From Anaeramoeba flamelloides (lineage: Eukaryota > Metamonada > Anaeramoebidae): 64,000 nt of DNA. The DNA is taken from NCBI GenBank assembly GCA_027625915.1, contig JANTQA010000057.1:5952001-6016000 (forward strand), in the 5' to 3' direction. The translations under genes and the position numbers were made by a program. Each line of letters starts with the position of its first letter. Positions within the stretch are counted from its first letter, which is position 1. The notes below the pieces were generated by a model, which saw only the letters and a list, made by a program, of their open reading frames with translations, was not told the DNA's origin and ran no database searches. Positions 1-12,208 of the stretch are shown piece after piece.

Positions 1-3000
1 CTTTTTTTTATTGGCAACAGACTTTTTTTATTCTCCATTTTGGAATTTTCATTTGAACTATTTTTTTTTTCTGAATTCTGCTTGAGAAAATTTTTTTTTT
101 TCAAAAAATAATAAAATACTTTGATAGTATTCACTTCGGTTGATAATAACGAGGTGTATATTTCATTTAAATCAGTCCATCCAAATTGTTTCAAACTGTC
201 AATCAAATTTTTATCAATTTCTTTCTCTTTAATTTCCTTTTTACAAATGTTTTCATAATTTGTTTTTGGCTTTGGGTGGGTATATTGCTTTGGTAAATTT
301 AAATTGAACCATGGATGCTTTTTGATTTCTTCAATTGTGATTCTTTTTTCTGGATCAACAGTCAACATTCTTTTGATTAAATCCTTTTGAAGTTTTGTCA
401 GTGTTTTTGGTTCATTATAAATTCCCATACAAATGGATTTTAACAAATCAATGTTATTTGGCTCGTTAAAAGGTAACTCCGAAGTAAGTAAAACATATAA
501 GATTACCCCACACGACCATATATCAGACTTTTTACCATTATAACCATTTCCCTGTTTTGTTTTTTTGTTTTTTTATTTTTTTGTTGAATATAAGATAAGA
601 ATGATTTCATTTAAAAAAAAAATAAATATTAAGATTTTGATAATGGTAAAAAAAAAAAAATATAACACAATAATTTTTTTTTCAAACGATCAAATATTTG
701 ATTATTTTTGTGAAATGTTCAGAAAAAGATTTGAATATTTAAAAAGTATTATTTTTATTTTTTGATTAAAAAATTGAATTTTGTTTTTTAAAAAAGTTAA
801 ACCAATAATTTCACTTTTAATATATTTTAAAAAGGTTTTATGAATATTAATCAATTTTATTTTTTGATTAAAAAATTGAATTATGTTTTTTAAAAAAGTT
901 AAATCAATAAGTTCACTTTTAAAATATTTTAAAAAGGTTTTAATAATAATATTAAATTTTCTTTTTTTCCATTTTTCCCCTGGCCGAATCTTCTTTATAT
1001 TAGGAAGAAGAGTTACAAAGGAAAAACATCAAGTGGTTACTTGTTAAATATGAGAAACAGAAACATGATAGTATGGGTAACTCGACAATAAAAGCAAAAA
1101 AGCAAAGGTTAAAAATCACGAAAAGTTTAAAGCAATTCAGATCAAAAAAAAAAAAAACAGAAATTACAACAAATTAAATAACTATCCTCAATTAAACATT
1201 CATGATTAATAATCAAAATACCCAATCTACCAAAAGTATTGTAACTGTGATTTTGAGAGTCCTTAATTAAAGATATTATTGTTTTTTTTTTTTCTCATTG
1301 TTGGATTTAAAACGATTTCAAAAATAAATCAATACACAGGTAGGACGTAATTGCGTTTAAACTGGTTAAATTCAACGAAAATTCGCGTTTTTCCGTTTTT
1401 TTGGGAGTTTTTTCGTTTAAAACTCGTTTAAAGCGTTTTATTTTGGATTTTTTAAACGCCAAAAAATCATAAAGAGTTTTAGCGTTTAAATCTTTTGAAA
1501 AGAATAAACGCTTTAAACGTTGACAGTTGAAAGAAAAATGTTGGACACAGAAAAATAGGTTGGACACCATTTTTAATTGGGAACATTAGTAAAATTGAAA
1601 ATCAAATCCAATTGATAACTTCACAGGTAGGACGTAATTGTGTTTAAATTGGTTAAATTCAACGAAAATTCGCGTTTTTCCGTTTGTTTGAGAGTTTTTT
1701 CGTTTAAAACTTGTGGAAAGCGTTTAATTTTGGATTTTTTAAACGCCAAAAATCATTAAAACGTTTTTCCGTTTAAATTTTTTGTAAAATTGAAACCCTT
1801 TAAACACAAAAAAAAATAAAACTGTTAAATGGGGAAAAAATAGATATTTAGAGAAGAAGAAAAAGAACAATTTTTTTTATTATTGAGCAGAGGTGATTCA
1901 ACAAAATTACCTCCTTTTTAACTGAAACTCTAAAATTGTGTTTAGCGTTTTTTTATCATAACTGTAATGTAGGCAGGATTACAGTTCAGAGGAGATCTTT
2001 TCTTTAAAAATGAATTGAAAAAAATATTTCTAAACAAAGACAAGAAAACGAGAACGAAAAGCAAGGATTGAAAGAGAGTCAAAAAATAATAGAAAATTGA
2101 AAAAACTTCAGTGAAAAGTTTTTTTTATGCCACAAGTGTTGAATGGGTTGGTGGTTGTTTCCTTTTATGTCGTTTTTTTGGATCGCCACCATAGGTTGTT
2201 TTAATGAAGAGATCTAAATATTTGAACAACTATCGATCAAATGAAATAAATTTCTTTATTAAGTTTTAATTTTGAACTTTATAGGTGGATTGAGTCGATA
2301 AAGTTTTGGGTTTTTTAAGAATAAGATTTGGTTTTCGAAATGTGCTTTTGTTGTTTTGCTTTTTTTTTATTTTTTTTTGTAAGTTTCCCAAATCTTGTTT
2401 TCGCACAATACCAGTACAAGATACCGACTCGACAGCAAAAAAACCCAGTCCAAGTAACGACCCTTCAGATAGTACGGAAAGTTCAATTCAGTTCACTATA
2501 GTTGGTTTCAGATCGCACTCGTTGGATTCAGTTCCGTTGCATAAGTCACCCTCGAAGATCTGATCATGAATAAGTTTGGTTGGGTTAGTCATGGAAAGGT
2601 CAATCAATTCTTTGAATGATTTTTTTACTCCTTTTACCTTTCCCAAAGACCTAAAAAACAAAAAGAGAAGCAACCTAAGGTACCTAAACAACCTAAACAA
2701 CTTAAGAAGGGAATTTTGGAAAAGGTCAAAAGTATAAAAAATCTATAAAAAATAACAATTTTTACTTTTTACCAATTCCAATTTAGATCAGGTCAGATGT
2801 TTACTGTATTGGAAAATACACCACCTTTTCACCGAATAATATTTTTTTTTTTATCACCAAAAATGTCTTTAAAAATTAAAAAAATTATTCACTTAAAAAA
2901 ATTAAATTTGTTGAATGTGATCAGTAATTTTTTATCACAAGGGTTCTATTTCACTTCATGGTCAAGAGACTTAAATTACTAAAAAAAATTTTTTTGTTTA

Positions 3001-6000
3001 TGGGTTTAGAATTAATTTTTTTATACTCTGATTATACTTGTCTTTAAATCTTAATAGTTATTAACTTTAGTATTAATTTATTGAATTTTGTTGAAAAATA
3101 ATTTCATTTTTTCTAATTTTCTTTTTTCCCAACTTTTATTTTATTGATTTTTTTGACCAAAATTTCCGCTTCAGAAATGTAAAGAAATAGTTCATTTGAC
3201 ACACTGTAAAAAAAAATACAAATTATACTGTACGTAAGTAACAAGTAATTTCCTCCAGTAAATTTGTTTTAAAAGAACTAAATATTATTTCTATGTAGCA
3301 TGCGCCTATTCTATTATAATATTTATTACTTTCACATAACTAGAGAAAAGTTATGAATCAAAGAAGACAGCATTTCAACTCAGTACACATATACATTTAA
3401 ATTCAACAAACCTGGCAAGTATATATTTTTTCATCACCAATTAATATTTTTTTTGTTTTTACTTTTGTTCTTTTGTGATCGATCAGAAATTTTATTCGTG
3501 AAAAGTATTGGATTATAACACGATAAATTTTAAATTTAAAATTTTAGGGTTTTTTTTTAGGTTACAACCAAATAAAATAAATGATTTTTTCTTTTATTTT
3601 AATTTTTAAGCTTTTTTTTTTGTTTTTAAGTTTTAATAATTCCAAGATTTTTGAGTCAAGTAAGATAAATTACGAAATCTCATAATTCAACACGAATTTT
3701 CAAAAAATCATTTAGTCTACGCGGTCGCAACGCATGGAATTCACGGTTTTTTTTGAGTTTTCCCATTTAAAAAATTGTCCTACCTGTGTTAGTGAATTTT
3801 ATATAAATCCAGGTTTAAATGTCGAACAACTTCATTAATCTGTGGTGTGTGTGTAGAATACTCATTTGGATGGTTGATAACTAAAGTAGATCATGCTATT
3901 TTAAAAAAATCCATAGTTTTAGTAAAGTTTACTATTAATTCTGAAAATGTTCATTTTTAAACTTGCTTTAGATTATAAGAGATAAGGTTTTGAAATGGTA
4001 GAATAACTTTAATCATTATTCTAATAAGTAGATTATTGTTATTTTCTTTAGTTATTTCACAAACGATTGGAATTAAAAATCATTTTCAGTAATGTTCCCA
4101 ATTAAAATTGCTGTCCAATTATTTTTCTCTTTTCAACATTTTTCTTTCAACAGTGAATGGAAAAAAAGAATAAATTTTCACTTTTTAACCAATAACAAAT
4201 TTGATCAGATCACATTTTTTTGTATTGGAAAAAACACCACCTTTTCCCAATCATAGTTTTTATTGATCACTAAAAAAAGCTCTTCAAATTTTGAAATTAT
4301 TTACTTTAAAAATTATTTTTTTTCAAAATTTCAAATATGGAGAATGTGATCACTAATTTTTTTATGAGATGGTTTCTATTTCATTTTATGAACAAGATAA
4401 TTCAATTCCAAAAATATTTTTTTTTGCTAATTGATTTTGAGTTATAAAATTTTTTTTCAATTCACATTATCACCAGCCTTTATTTCTTAAAAGTTATTTT
4501 ATTAAAGAATTAATTGCCTTTTGTTAAAAAAAATCATTCATTTTTTCTAATTTATTTTTGAACAAAATTGTTTTTAATTAAGATTTGGATTGATTTATTG
4601 ACCAAAAACACTGGTTAAGAAACGAAAAAAAAAAAAGGTTTTTTTGTTTCGTTGCCAAAACAAATTCAAAGGTACTTCACTTAAGTAATAATTTCAATCC
4701 TCTTTTACATTTTTTTAAAAGAATTAAGAGTTATTTATTTAGAAAATACACTCGTTCTATCATACAATTTAAGACTTCTACCTGACTAGAGAAAAGAAAT
4801 TAACCAACGGGGTGAAAATATCAACTCAATCCATGAAGGCAGTTTAATTGAAGAATATGATAAGTTTTTTTTTTTTCAACAGAATATTATATATTTTTTT
4901 GTTTTTAATTTTGTTTTTTTGTGATCGATCAAGAAATTTTTTCTTGAAAAGTATTTATTATAACAAAATAAATTTTAATTGAAAATTTTAGAATTATTTC
5001 TTATTTTTGGTCACAGGCTAAACCAATTTAATAAAATAAAAGATTCATTATTTTAAATGTTATTTTAATTTATTTCCTTTTTTTTTTTTCAGTGTGAATA
5101 ATTCAAGATTTTAGAGTATTAAGATAAAAAAAGAAATCCTGAAAATTAAACGCGAATTTTCAGAAAAGTATTTAGTCTACGCGGTCGCAACGCGTGGAAT
5201 TCGCGGTTTTTATTTTTTTTTCCGTTTAAATAAATGTCCTACCTGTGTAACTTTTTTTTTTTTTGGAAAGATAAATGATAATTTTTGTTAAATCGGTTTT
5301 TTAATTAATAGAGCCAAGTACTGAAAATGAAAATGTAATTACAATATTAAAAATTTCAAATCAGATTGATTTTTATCAATTTAAAATATATAAATATATT
5401 TAAATCTTGAGAAAGGTGTTTGATTTTACGATTTTTATAGTAAACTTTTGAAATTTATTTGATTAAAATAATTTTTTTTCCTCTTAGTTATCCAAGTTTA
5501 GTTTAAAATTCTTTAAAAAAATATTTTTAAATGACAGATCTAAAGAAAATAGAACACTTAATTTAAAAATTTCCAATCAAAGTATAGAAGTGAAAAAAAT
5601 AGTCCTACATTAAAAAAATACCTGACAAGATTTTTAATTGTTCATATTTGGATACTTGTTGTGTAATTTCTTTTATTAAAGATCTCAAATCCTTTTTTTT
5701 TTTAGAATCAAAATTTTAAAATTATAACTCGCCCACTTACTTATTAGAATGATAACGAATGAAATTTCACTTTTTCGGAACAATCGTTCAATCGATAAAA
5801 AAAAAATGAATAAAAATTATCACTTTCCAAACTCTATCAAACTTCTATAAAACTTGATTATTTTTCAAAAAAAAGTAGATCTACTTTAGGTGATTAAACA
5901 TTTATTTGATATTATTCTATAGATACTTTACTTTAATGAAATTTAGGAAAGTTTATTACTGGGTTCCTAAAAAAAAATGGTTAGTTATGAAAAGTATTTG

Positions 6001-8001
6001 ATTTGAAAATATTAGTAATTATACAACAATTTTCCTAATATTTACAATTAAAAATCTTTTGATCGATTTTTTTCATGTCAAACTTTTTTTTTCACTACTA
6101 TCATTAACTTTAGAGATATTTTGGAATAAATATCCAATTTATCTCAGGAATAATTATTAAAAATTTGTGTCAAACAATGAAACATAGTTATTAAGGAGGG
6201 TGTTGTACTTTGTGACAATAAAAAGTCAGATGAATTAATATAAGCAAAAATCAAAGGCAACAGACAAAATAGAGTACTCAACCCAAGAAAATTTTTTTTC
6301 AATTCCATCTTTTACGAGTGGGTTTATCTTTGAATGATCACTCGATACAAAATTGGTTGAAAAAATTAAGAATTTTTGAGATCTTCAAAACCACTAATCA
6401 GATTTTGATAAAAAAGCAAGATTTAAAATTGTTTTTGTAGACTCGATTGGTAATAGTATAATCAATTATTCTTTGGAATTAATTTGTTTCTTCTTTTAAT
6501 GGGTTTTACTTGATGTTTTCGATAAGTTTTCCAATAAAAAATCATCTTTCACTTTTTTTAGCTGCTTAACTGTTTTTAACTCGTTTAAAAAGATCTTAAA
6601 ATTAAAAAATTTAAAAACAAAAAAAACTTTGTAAAAATAACAGTGCCACTTCCCAATTATTCATATCGTGATTTAATATATTTTGTTAGTGAAAATATAT
6701 AAAAAAAAAAAAAAACTTTTTTCAAAAGTAGGAAAAAAGTTTTCACAACAAGAATTTTCTTTTTCCATTTCACAAAGAAATTTTTTCTGAAATTCAAAAT
6801 TATTTGTTAAACAAGAGGAAGGTAGTCCAAAAACAATTGAAAATGATTTTTTTTTGAGATTTAATTCAACTCAAACTTTAGTAATTTGGATTAACTTCAA
6901 AACAAAAAAAATTTATTAATTAGGAAATAAAATTAACAAGTAAAAAAAAAAAAAAAAAAAAGTATGTACTTTTAACAATTCAGGAGAAACATAATGAGGT
7001 GACCCACAGGGCGTTTTTAATAAATTCTTGTACTCAGTGACTCTTGCCATACCAAAATCTGCAATTTTAATATTTTTATTTTTATCTAACAAGAGATTTT
7101 CTGGTTTGAGATCTCTGTGTGCAATTGAGACGGAGTGGATGTACTCAACTCCATAAATGATTTGCTGGAAAAATTTTAGAGCTTCTTCCTCTTGTATTTT
7201 TTCTTGTTCTACAATATAATCAAATAACTCCCCTATTGGTATTGTAGGTAATGTTGAATGTAAGAATTAGATCAAAGAAGACAAGAAGGTAGATTAATAA
7301 ATTGAGAGTTTAACTAAATTCGTATTTTTTTGTCGGTAACTTCCCAAAATGTTTTGGACAAATCAAAGTTTTCGCATTTTTACAAAAAAAAAAATTACAA
7401 AAAAAAAAGAAAATTCGAATTAAAAGAAAGGTACATTACCACCAGAAATATACTCTAAAACCAAAAATAAATTATTTTGAGATTCAAAAACTTCAAAAAG
7501 TCTCAGGATATTTGGATGTTTTAGAATTTTTTGAACTGCAATTTCTTTTTTAACAAGCTCTTTTGTGTTATTTTGTTTTAAGATTTTTTGTTTACCGATA
7601 ATCTTTATTGCATACGGTTTGTTGGTTTCGGTATGCGTGGCATATTTGACTATATGAAAAATAATTAATTATGAGGTTGGGCAAAGGGAAGAAATTGTTA
7701 AAAAGACAACTAACAAACAAAAAACAAGCAATTCGGAAAATAAAGAAAAAAACAAAAGATTGGAGAGTTCGCAAACCCTTTGAAAAACTTCCAATACCAA
7801 TTGTGTCCCCTTTTGGTTTTAATATTTTAATATATTATTCAATTTAAAAGGAAATGGGATGATAGTTAAGTGAAAGATAAAGTTTATTAGATTTGAAAAA
7901 AGAAGATCAGATCTTGAGAACGAGTAAAAAGGGTTGTTAAAGTCTTGGAGAACAACAAGAAGTGTACATATTTGGTAGGGTCCAACAGTTTGAAGTGACA
8001 T
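1..8001 (-). CDS. AMPK-related Ser/Thr protein kinase (BRSK/Gin4-like), 5 exons, 3' end off window
   Basis: Exons read on the minus strand: 8001-7968, 7809-7777, 7649-7440, 7232-6970 and 551-1. All junctions are GT-AG and keep phase; the first donor after the glycine loop is the unusual GTTTGC. The joined protein starts MSLQTVGPYQIWDTIGIGSF and shows every kinase landmark: glycine loop about 16-23, ATP lysine K38 (PYAIKII), helix-C Glu E58, HRD at 131-133 (HRDLKPENLL), DFG at 151-153, T-loop Thr T166 just before CGSPHY (the site upstream kinases such as LKB1 phosphorylate in this group), then DIWSCGVILY about 190-199 and the final lobe to HPWF about 259-262. After it, about 291-332 (IDKNLIDSLKQFGWTDLNEI) resembles the UBA-like domain of AMPK-related kinases, best like BRSK/SAD. 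The frame is still open at base 1, so at least 363 residues; the C-tail is missing from the window. Family call is strong; the exact subfamily is inferred. The last intron (552-6969) is extraordinarily long. Confidence 0.93.
746..946. repeat. Tandem duplication, unit about 102 bp, two copies
   Basis: The string gattaaaaaattgaatt recurs at 764 and 866, and the following aaaaaagttaaa..ttcacttttaa..aaaaaggtttta recurs at the same spacing. The copies differ at only a few bases, so this is a fairly young local duplication inside the kinase intron. Confidence 0.8.
960..1260. repeat. Segmental repeat block, partner at 8785-9050
   Basis: Shared landmarks in order: a 'gaagagttacaaaggaaaaac' / 'gaagagtttcgtacaaaggag' stretch, then taaatatgagaaacagaaac / taatactgagatactgaaac, the agcaaaggt..aaaaat run and the gcaattcagat / gagcaatt stretch. 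It lies just left of the nested transposons. Confidence 0.6.
1335..5247. mobile_element. Outer non-autonomous DNA transposon with CACAGGTAGGAC termini
   Basis: Left end CACAGGTAGGAC begins at 1335; its exact inverse GTCCTACCTGTG ends at 5247. Both are flanked by TA (1333-1334 and 5248-5249), fitting a 2-bp TA target duplication. A second copy of the family (1622-3788) sits inside it, so the outer element is about 1.74 kb without it. The right 1 kb (about 4190-5247) matches the right 1 kb of the inner copy, including the CG-rich subterminal agtctacgcggtcgcaacgc. Inside, 1505-1590 and 4090-4165 are inverted copies of each other. There is no transposase frame. The TA duplication suggests Tc1/mariner-like mobilisation, but the termini do not match a family I can name. 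Confidence 0.72.
1622..3788. mobile_element. Inner copy of the CACAGGTAGGAC element, nested in the outer one
   Basis: Starts CACAGGTAGGACGTAATTGT at 1622 and ends GTCCTACCTGTG at 3788, with TT on both sides (1620-1621, 3789-3790). Length about 2.17 kb. Its left 190 bp matches the outer left end (1335-1590) and its right about 1 kb matches 4190-5247, with many differences, so the copies are not recent twins. The middle (about 2280-2740) is less A+T-rich than anything around it and has short open stretches on both strands that I cannot assign. Confidence 0.72.
5620..6115. repeat. Segmental repeat block, partner at 9820-10290
   Basis: Nearly colinear with 9820-10290. Shared strings include caagatttttaattg, tgtgtaatttcttttatt, atttcactttttcgga, ccaaactctatcaaactt, aaaagtagatctacttta and attatacaacaattttc. 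By eye roughly four of five bases match. With the 960-1260 block this brackets the transposons, showing that the duplicated source sequence lacked them or that the other copy escaped insertion. Confidence 0.8.
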
Positions 8002-8784
8002 TAATTTCCAAATGGAAAATGAAAAAAATTTTTCAAAATTGATTTGAAATTAAAAAATAAATTTTCAACTCTTTCTTTTTTTAAAAGTAAGGGATTTATT
8101 TTTATTTCAAAATTTTTTACAAACAAGAACGAAATATTCCCTTTTGTTGTTTTTTTTTAGATAATTATACGATCAGTAATTTTTTTTTTGACTTTTTTTA
8201 AAGAAGATATAGAAAATTGTTATCCAATTTGAAAAAAATAAATAATGTTTTACCAGTCAACAAACTTTAAATCACCTGGTTATAAAAATATGAACCGTTT
8301 ATGATCTTTTCATTCAATTTTACATCTTTTAGTTTTTTTTTTTTTATTGGTTTAGATAGGTGAAGTTAATATTTCAAAAAAACGAAATATAACATATCAC
8401 TTCTATTCAAATAGAAAACTACAGATACCTTCAAGACGATTTTTTATTAAAAATATTTTGATTTTCAGAATACGAATTTATCTGACAGTACTTTTTTATA
8501 TTCTCATTTCTCTTAAGCAAAGGTTGATTGAAAATTGTTATCAGAAAAGGGAAGACAAATAACAAAAAGACAGTAAGGGATCAGTAAGTGACTACAATAA
8601 GATAAAATAATAAAATAGATTATTGTTGAAATTAATTATTTGCTTATTTTGTAGTTCTTGGAATATAAAAAAATTCTGATCGACTTAGAAACCTAGAAAT
8701 CAAAGAATTTTTAAGTGAGAACAAATTGGTTTTTCCATTTTTTCGGTGAAAAAAAGATTCTAATAAAATGGATTTTAATTTATT

Positions 8785-10290
8785 TCTATTTTTTCTTTGG
8801 GGTGCAATTCTCTATTTATTGGGAAGAGTTTCGTACAAAGGAGAAACGTCATATGTCTACTTGCTAATACTGAGATACTGAAACACAAAAATATGTATAA
8901 ATTGAAAATAAAAACAAAATAGCAAAGGTAAAAAATACAAAGGGGTTTAGAAAGAAAAAGATGTCAATAAAGAAAAAAAAAAATTAGAGCAATTAAATAG
9001 TGATCAAACAAATGAACATTATGATCAATTCTAAAATTAAATTATTAAATTTACTCAATGAATAGTGTTTAAAAATTTCGGAGATTTCTTCATTAAGAGA
9101 TAATTTTGTTTTTTTTGTTTTTTTTTTGATTTTTTACCAATAGCTTCTTCTAAACCCTTTTTAAATTTCAATTTGATTTTTTACTAATTCCTTCTTTATC
9201 AATCGAGTTTTACTTTTCTATTCTTTTTGATTTTTAACTTTAATGATAATTCTAAAATTTTTTTTTTATGACTAAAATTGAAACCATTATTTTAAGTTTA
9301 GTTTCCCTTTCATAAATAGGGGTAGAAGAGCATCTAGAGTATATTTTACACTTTTTCAATGATAAGTTACTAGCATTATAAAAGTAATTGAGGAAAAATT
9401 TTCCTGTTCATTTTTCTAACTTTTTGTTTCAAAATAGAGTTTTCGGTTAGTAGATTAAAATGTGTCATCTATAGTTATGTGTTTGGACCTTGTTTATTTC
9501 GAATAATTGTTTGTTTTGTGTGAACTTAGAATTATAAATTCAAGGAATTTTACGATTGAAAAACGTGATTATCATCTGAAAATTCTGCCCCATTTAAATT
9601 TCAAATACCAATAATTGCGATTATATGATCCCTTTCGTTTTTTTGTTTTCAAAATCTATTGTTAGTTCTTTTAGAACTCAAAATCTAGAAAACTTTTGTT
9701 TTTTTCTTTTCAATAATTATACCTTATATATATTATTATCTTTTAATTCTGCAGTAAAAAGTTCATAGAAATAAATTGAATAGATAGTATTGAAAAAAAA
9801 TATGAGACGAGAAAAAAATCCCTGTCAAGATTTTTAATTGTGAATTTTCGGATAACTATTGTGTAATTTCTTTTATTAAAGATCAAATCCTTAATTTTTT
9901 TATTAAAAATTTAAAATTATATCTTTCTCACTCACTGATTAGAATGATGGCTAATTAAATTTCACTTTTTCGGAAAAAAATTCAATCAATCAAAAAAATA
10001 AGAATAAAAATTATCATATTCCAAACTCTATCAAACTTCAAGAAAACTCGATTGTTTTTCAAAAAAAGTAGATCTACTTTAGTTATCAAACAATTAATTG
10101 AGTATTCTGTAGATGCATTACTTTATTGAACTTTAAGTGGGTATATTGCCGGTTTCATATAAATTTGGGTTAGTTATTAAAAAGGATTTGATTTGAAAAT
10201 ATTAGTAATTATACAACAATTTTCATAATATTCGGAATCAAAAATCTTTTTGTCGATTTTTTTCATTTCAAGCATTTTTTTCACTATTAT
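8785..10290. repeat. Transposon-free paralogous copy of kinase intron sequence
   Basis: Contains the partners of 960-1260 (at 8785-9050) and 5620-6115 (at 9820-10290) in the same order and orientation, but separated by about 0.8 kb rather than 4.4 kb. None of the CACAGGTAGGAC element is present. The stretch between the blocks aligns poorly. Confidence 0.7.
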
Positions 10291-12161
10291 ATATTCAATT
10301 TATTGGGTGGAGGTGAATAAGAATCTCCAATTAAAGCAAATATTTCAATATCAAAAAGGTGAATTTCAGCCGAAATCTTCCTCCATACGAATGTCAAATA
10401 CCAGTTGAGCAAAATAAGCTTAATAAAAAATACAATCACAGTTTTAAGAAATTATAAACAAATCCAAATATAACTTAAATACTAAATGTTTATTTCTCTC
10501 AAAACTCGGGTAAAACTCTACAAAAATTATTTTACTGTCTTGAAAAATCTATTTTTTTTTAATTTTGTTTTCATTAAAAAATAATGGGTATTAAATTTAT
10601 TGTATCTTTTATATTATAAAATGCTTTTATTCTTTTCTATTTCTATTTTCATCATTGTTACACCATAAATCGTATTTATTGTAATAAATAATAATTGTAA
10701 GTTTTTTTTTTTTTTTTTTGAGAAATATTTTTTGGAGTAACAAAACATATTTTAAGATAAAAAACCGAAAAAAATTAGAATTCATTTAATAAGAAATAGC
10801 GGTGATAATTGGAAGTTTTAAGGTCATTTTGATTTTTACTCAGAAAATTTGCTTTAATTATAATATGAATTTTGATTTTTCAAAATATAATTGCCTTGGA
10901 GATTTTTTTGTTACATTAACATTCAAAAGGTATTAGATATCATCTTTCTTTATTTTGATTGAATATCATTTTTTTTTTTTTTCATTGGTTGATATGGTAA
11001 ATAATAAATCATTTATAACATTTCAATCAATTTGTAGTTATAATATCATATATTTAATATAATTTAATTTATATATAAATATATTTTAAATCGAAAATTG
11101 AATTTTGATGTAAAAGATAAAAAAATATAATTAGATTGTAATTTGGAAATATAAAAGCAGTTATAATAATAAAAAAATTGAATTTTTTTATTGAAAATAA
11201 AAAAAATAAACTCCATTTTACTCAAATTTACCCAGCCAAAAATTAAAAAGTCACTTTATTTTCAAAGAATCAACCAAACTCAAATAGTTCGAAATACGAG
11301 AAAAAATAAACTTCGTTGAAGAGTATATAATCATAAAAGAAAAAGCCCGAACAGACTACAAATTCCAAAAAAAAAAAATATAAAAAAAGTTTTAAAAATT
11401 TTTGGGTCCCCTTCATTTGAGTGTCTCGTGCAAAATTCTCAATTTCTTGAGGAAATTAAAATTGTTTAAATCAAGATTTTTTTCTGGGAAATTTATGAAT
11501 TTTAAAAGAACATACAAATACTCGTTTTCTTAATGTTAAATAGAAGTTTCAACATTTTTTTTTTTTTCAAATTTAATTTTTTTAAAAAAAGAAAAAAGAA
11601 ACAAAGATAAAAAGAAAAAGAAAGCAAAATTAAAAAAAAAATAAAAAATGAAAAAAATATTTTTTTACAAAATGAGAAAAAATGATTTTGATTGAATAAT
11701 TAAAATTTAGTTTTGGGAGGAATAATGAATTATAATTATAGAGAATGTTCTATTTCTTCAATAAAACTGGGCAAATTTGACTGAAAAGGAATTAATTTAA
11801 GTTACTAATCTTGTTGAAGAATTTGGAAATACTTAACATTTACTAATTACTTAGAATGATATTTTTATTTGGATAATAAAATAAAAATTTGAATAACTTT
11901 TGTACTTTATTTTCAAAAAAATAACAAAAGAAAATTATAGAAAATACTGAGCATTTTTTATGGTTATACTATTTGTATGAAAATTGTAGATACAAATTTT
12001 TGAAAATCATGAATGAAATAAATCTCAAGGAATTAATTTTCTATCAACAAAGTTCAAAAATATTTTAATTAAGTATTGTTCGCGAAATCAATGATTTTAC
12101 ACTTTTATTTCGCAACAAGAAATAAAATATACTGAGATCTCAATTATAATTGACACAACTT

Positions 12162-12192
<31 letters not shown>

Positions 12193-12208
12193 AATAATAA
12201 TAATAATA
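12162..12208. repeat. (CAA)n-(TAA)n microsatellite
   Basis: About ten CAA units run directly into six TAA units. Confidence 0.95.

Larger units (their letters stand above)
552..6969 (-). other. 6.4-kb intron of the kinase gene
   Basis: Donor GTACAT at 6969 follows the codons for SPELLK; acceptor CAG ends at 552 before GNGYNGKKSDIW. Joining them in phase 0 restores the unbroken kinase subdomain VIII-IX sequence, so the whole interval is spliced out. It holds a 102-bp tandem repeat, two nested transposon-like elements and a block repeated upstream of the gene. No open frame here looks like a conserved protein. Confidence 0.85.

Noticed and set aside
7592-7774. Short minus-strand frames at 7592-7774 and 7819-8001
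   Set aside because: The first is intron read-through beside kinase exon 3; the second begins with kinase exon 1 but runs on into intron 1.
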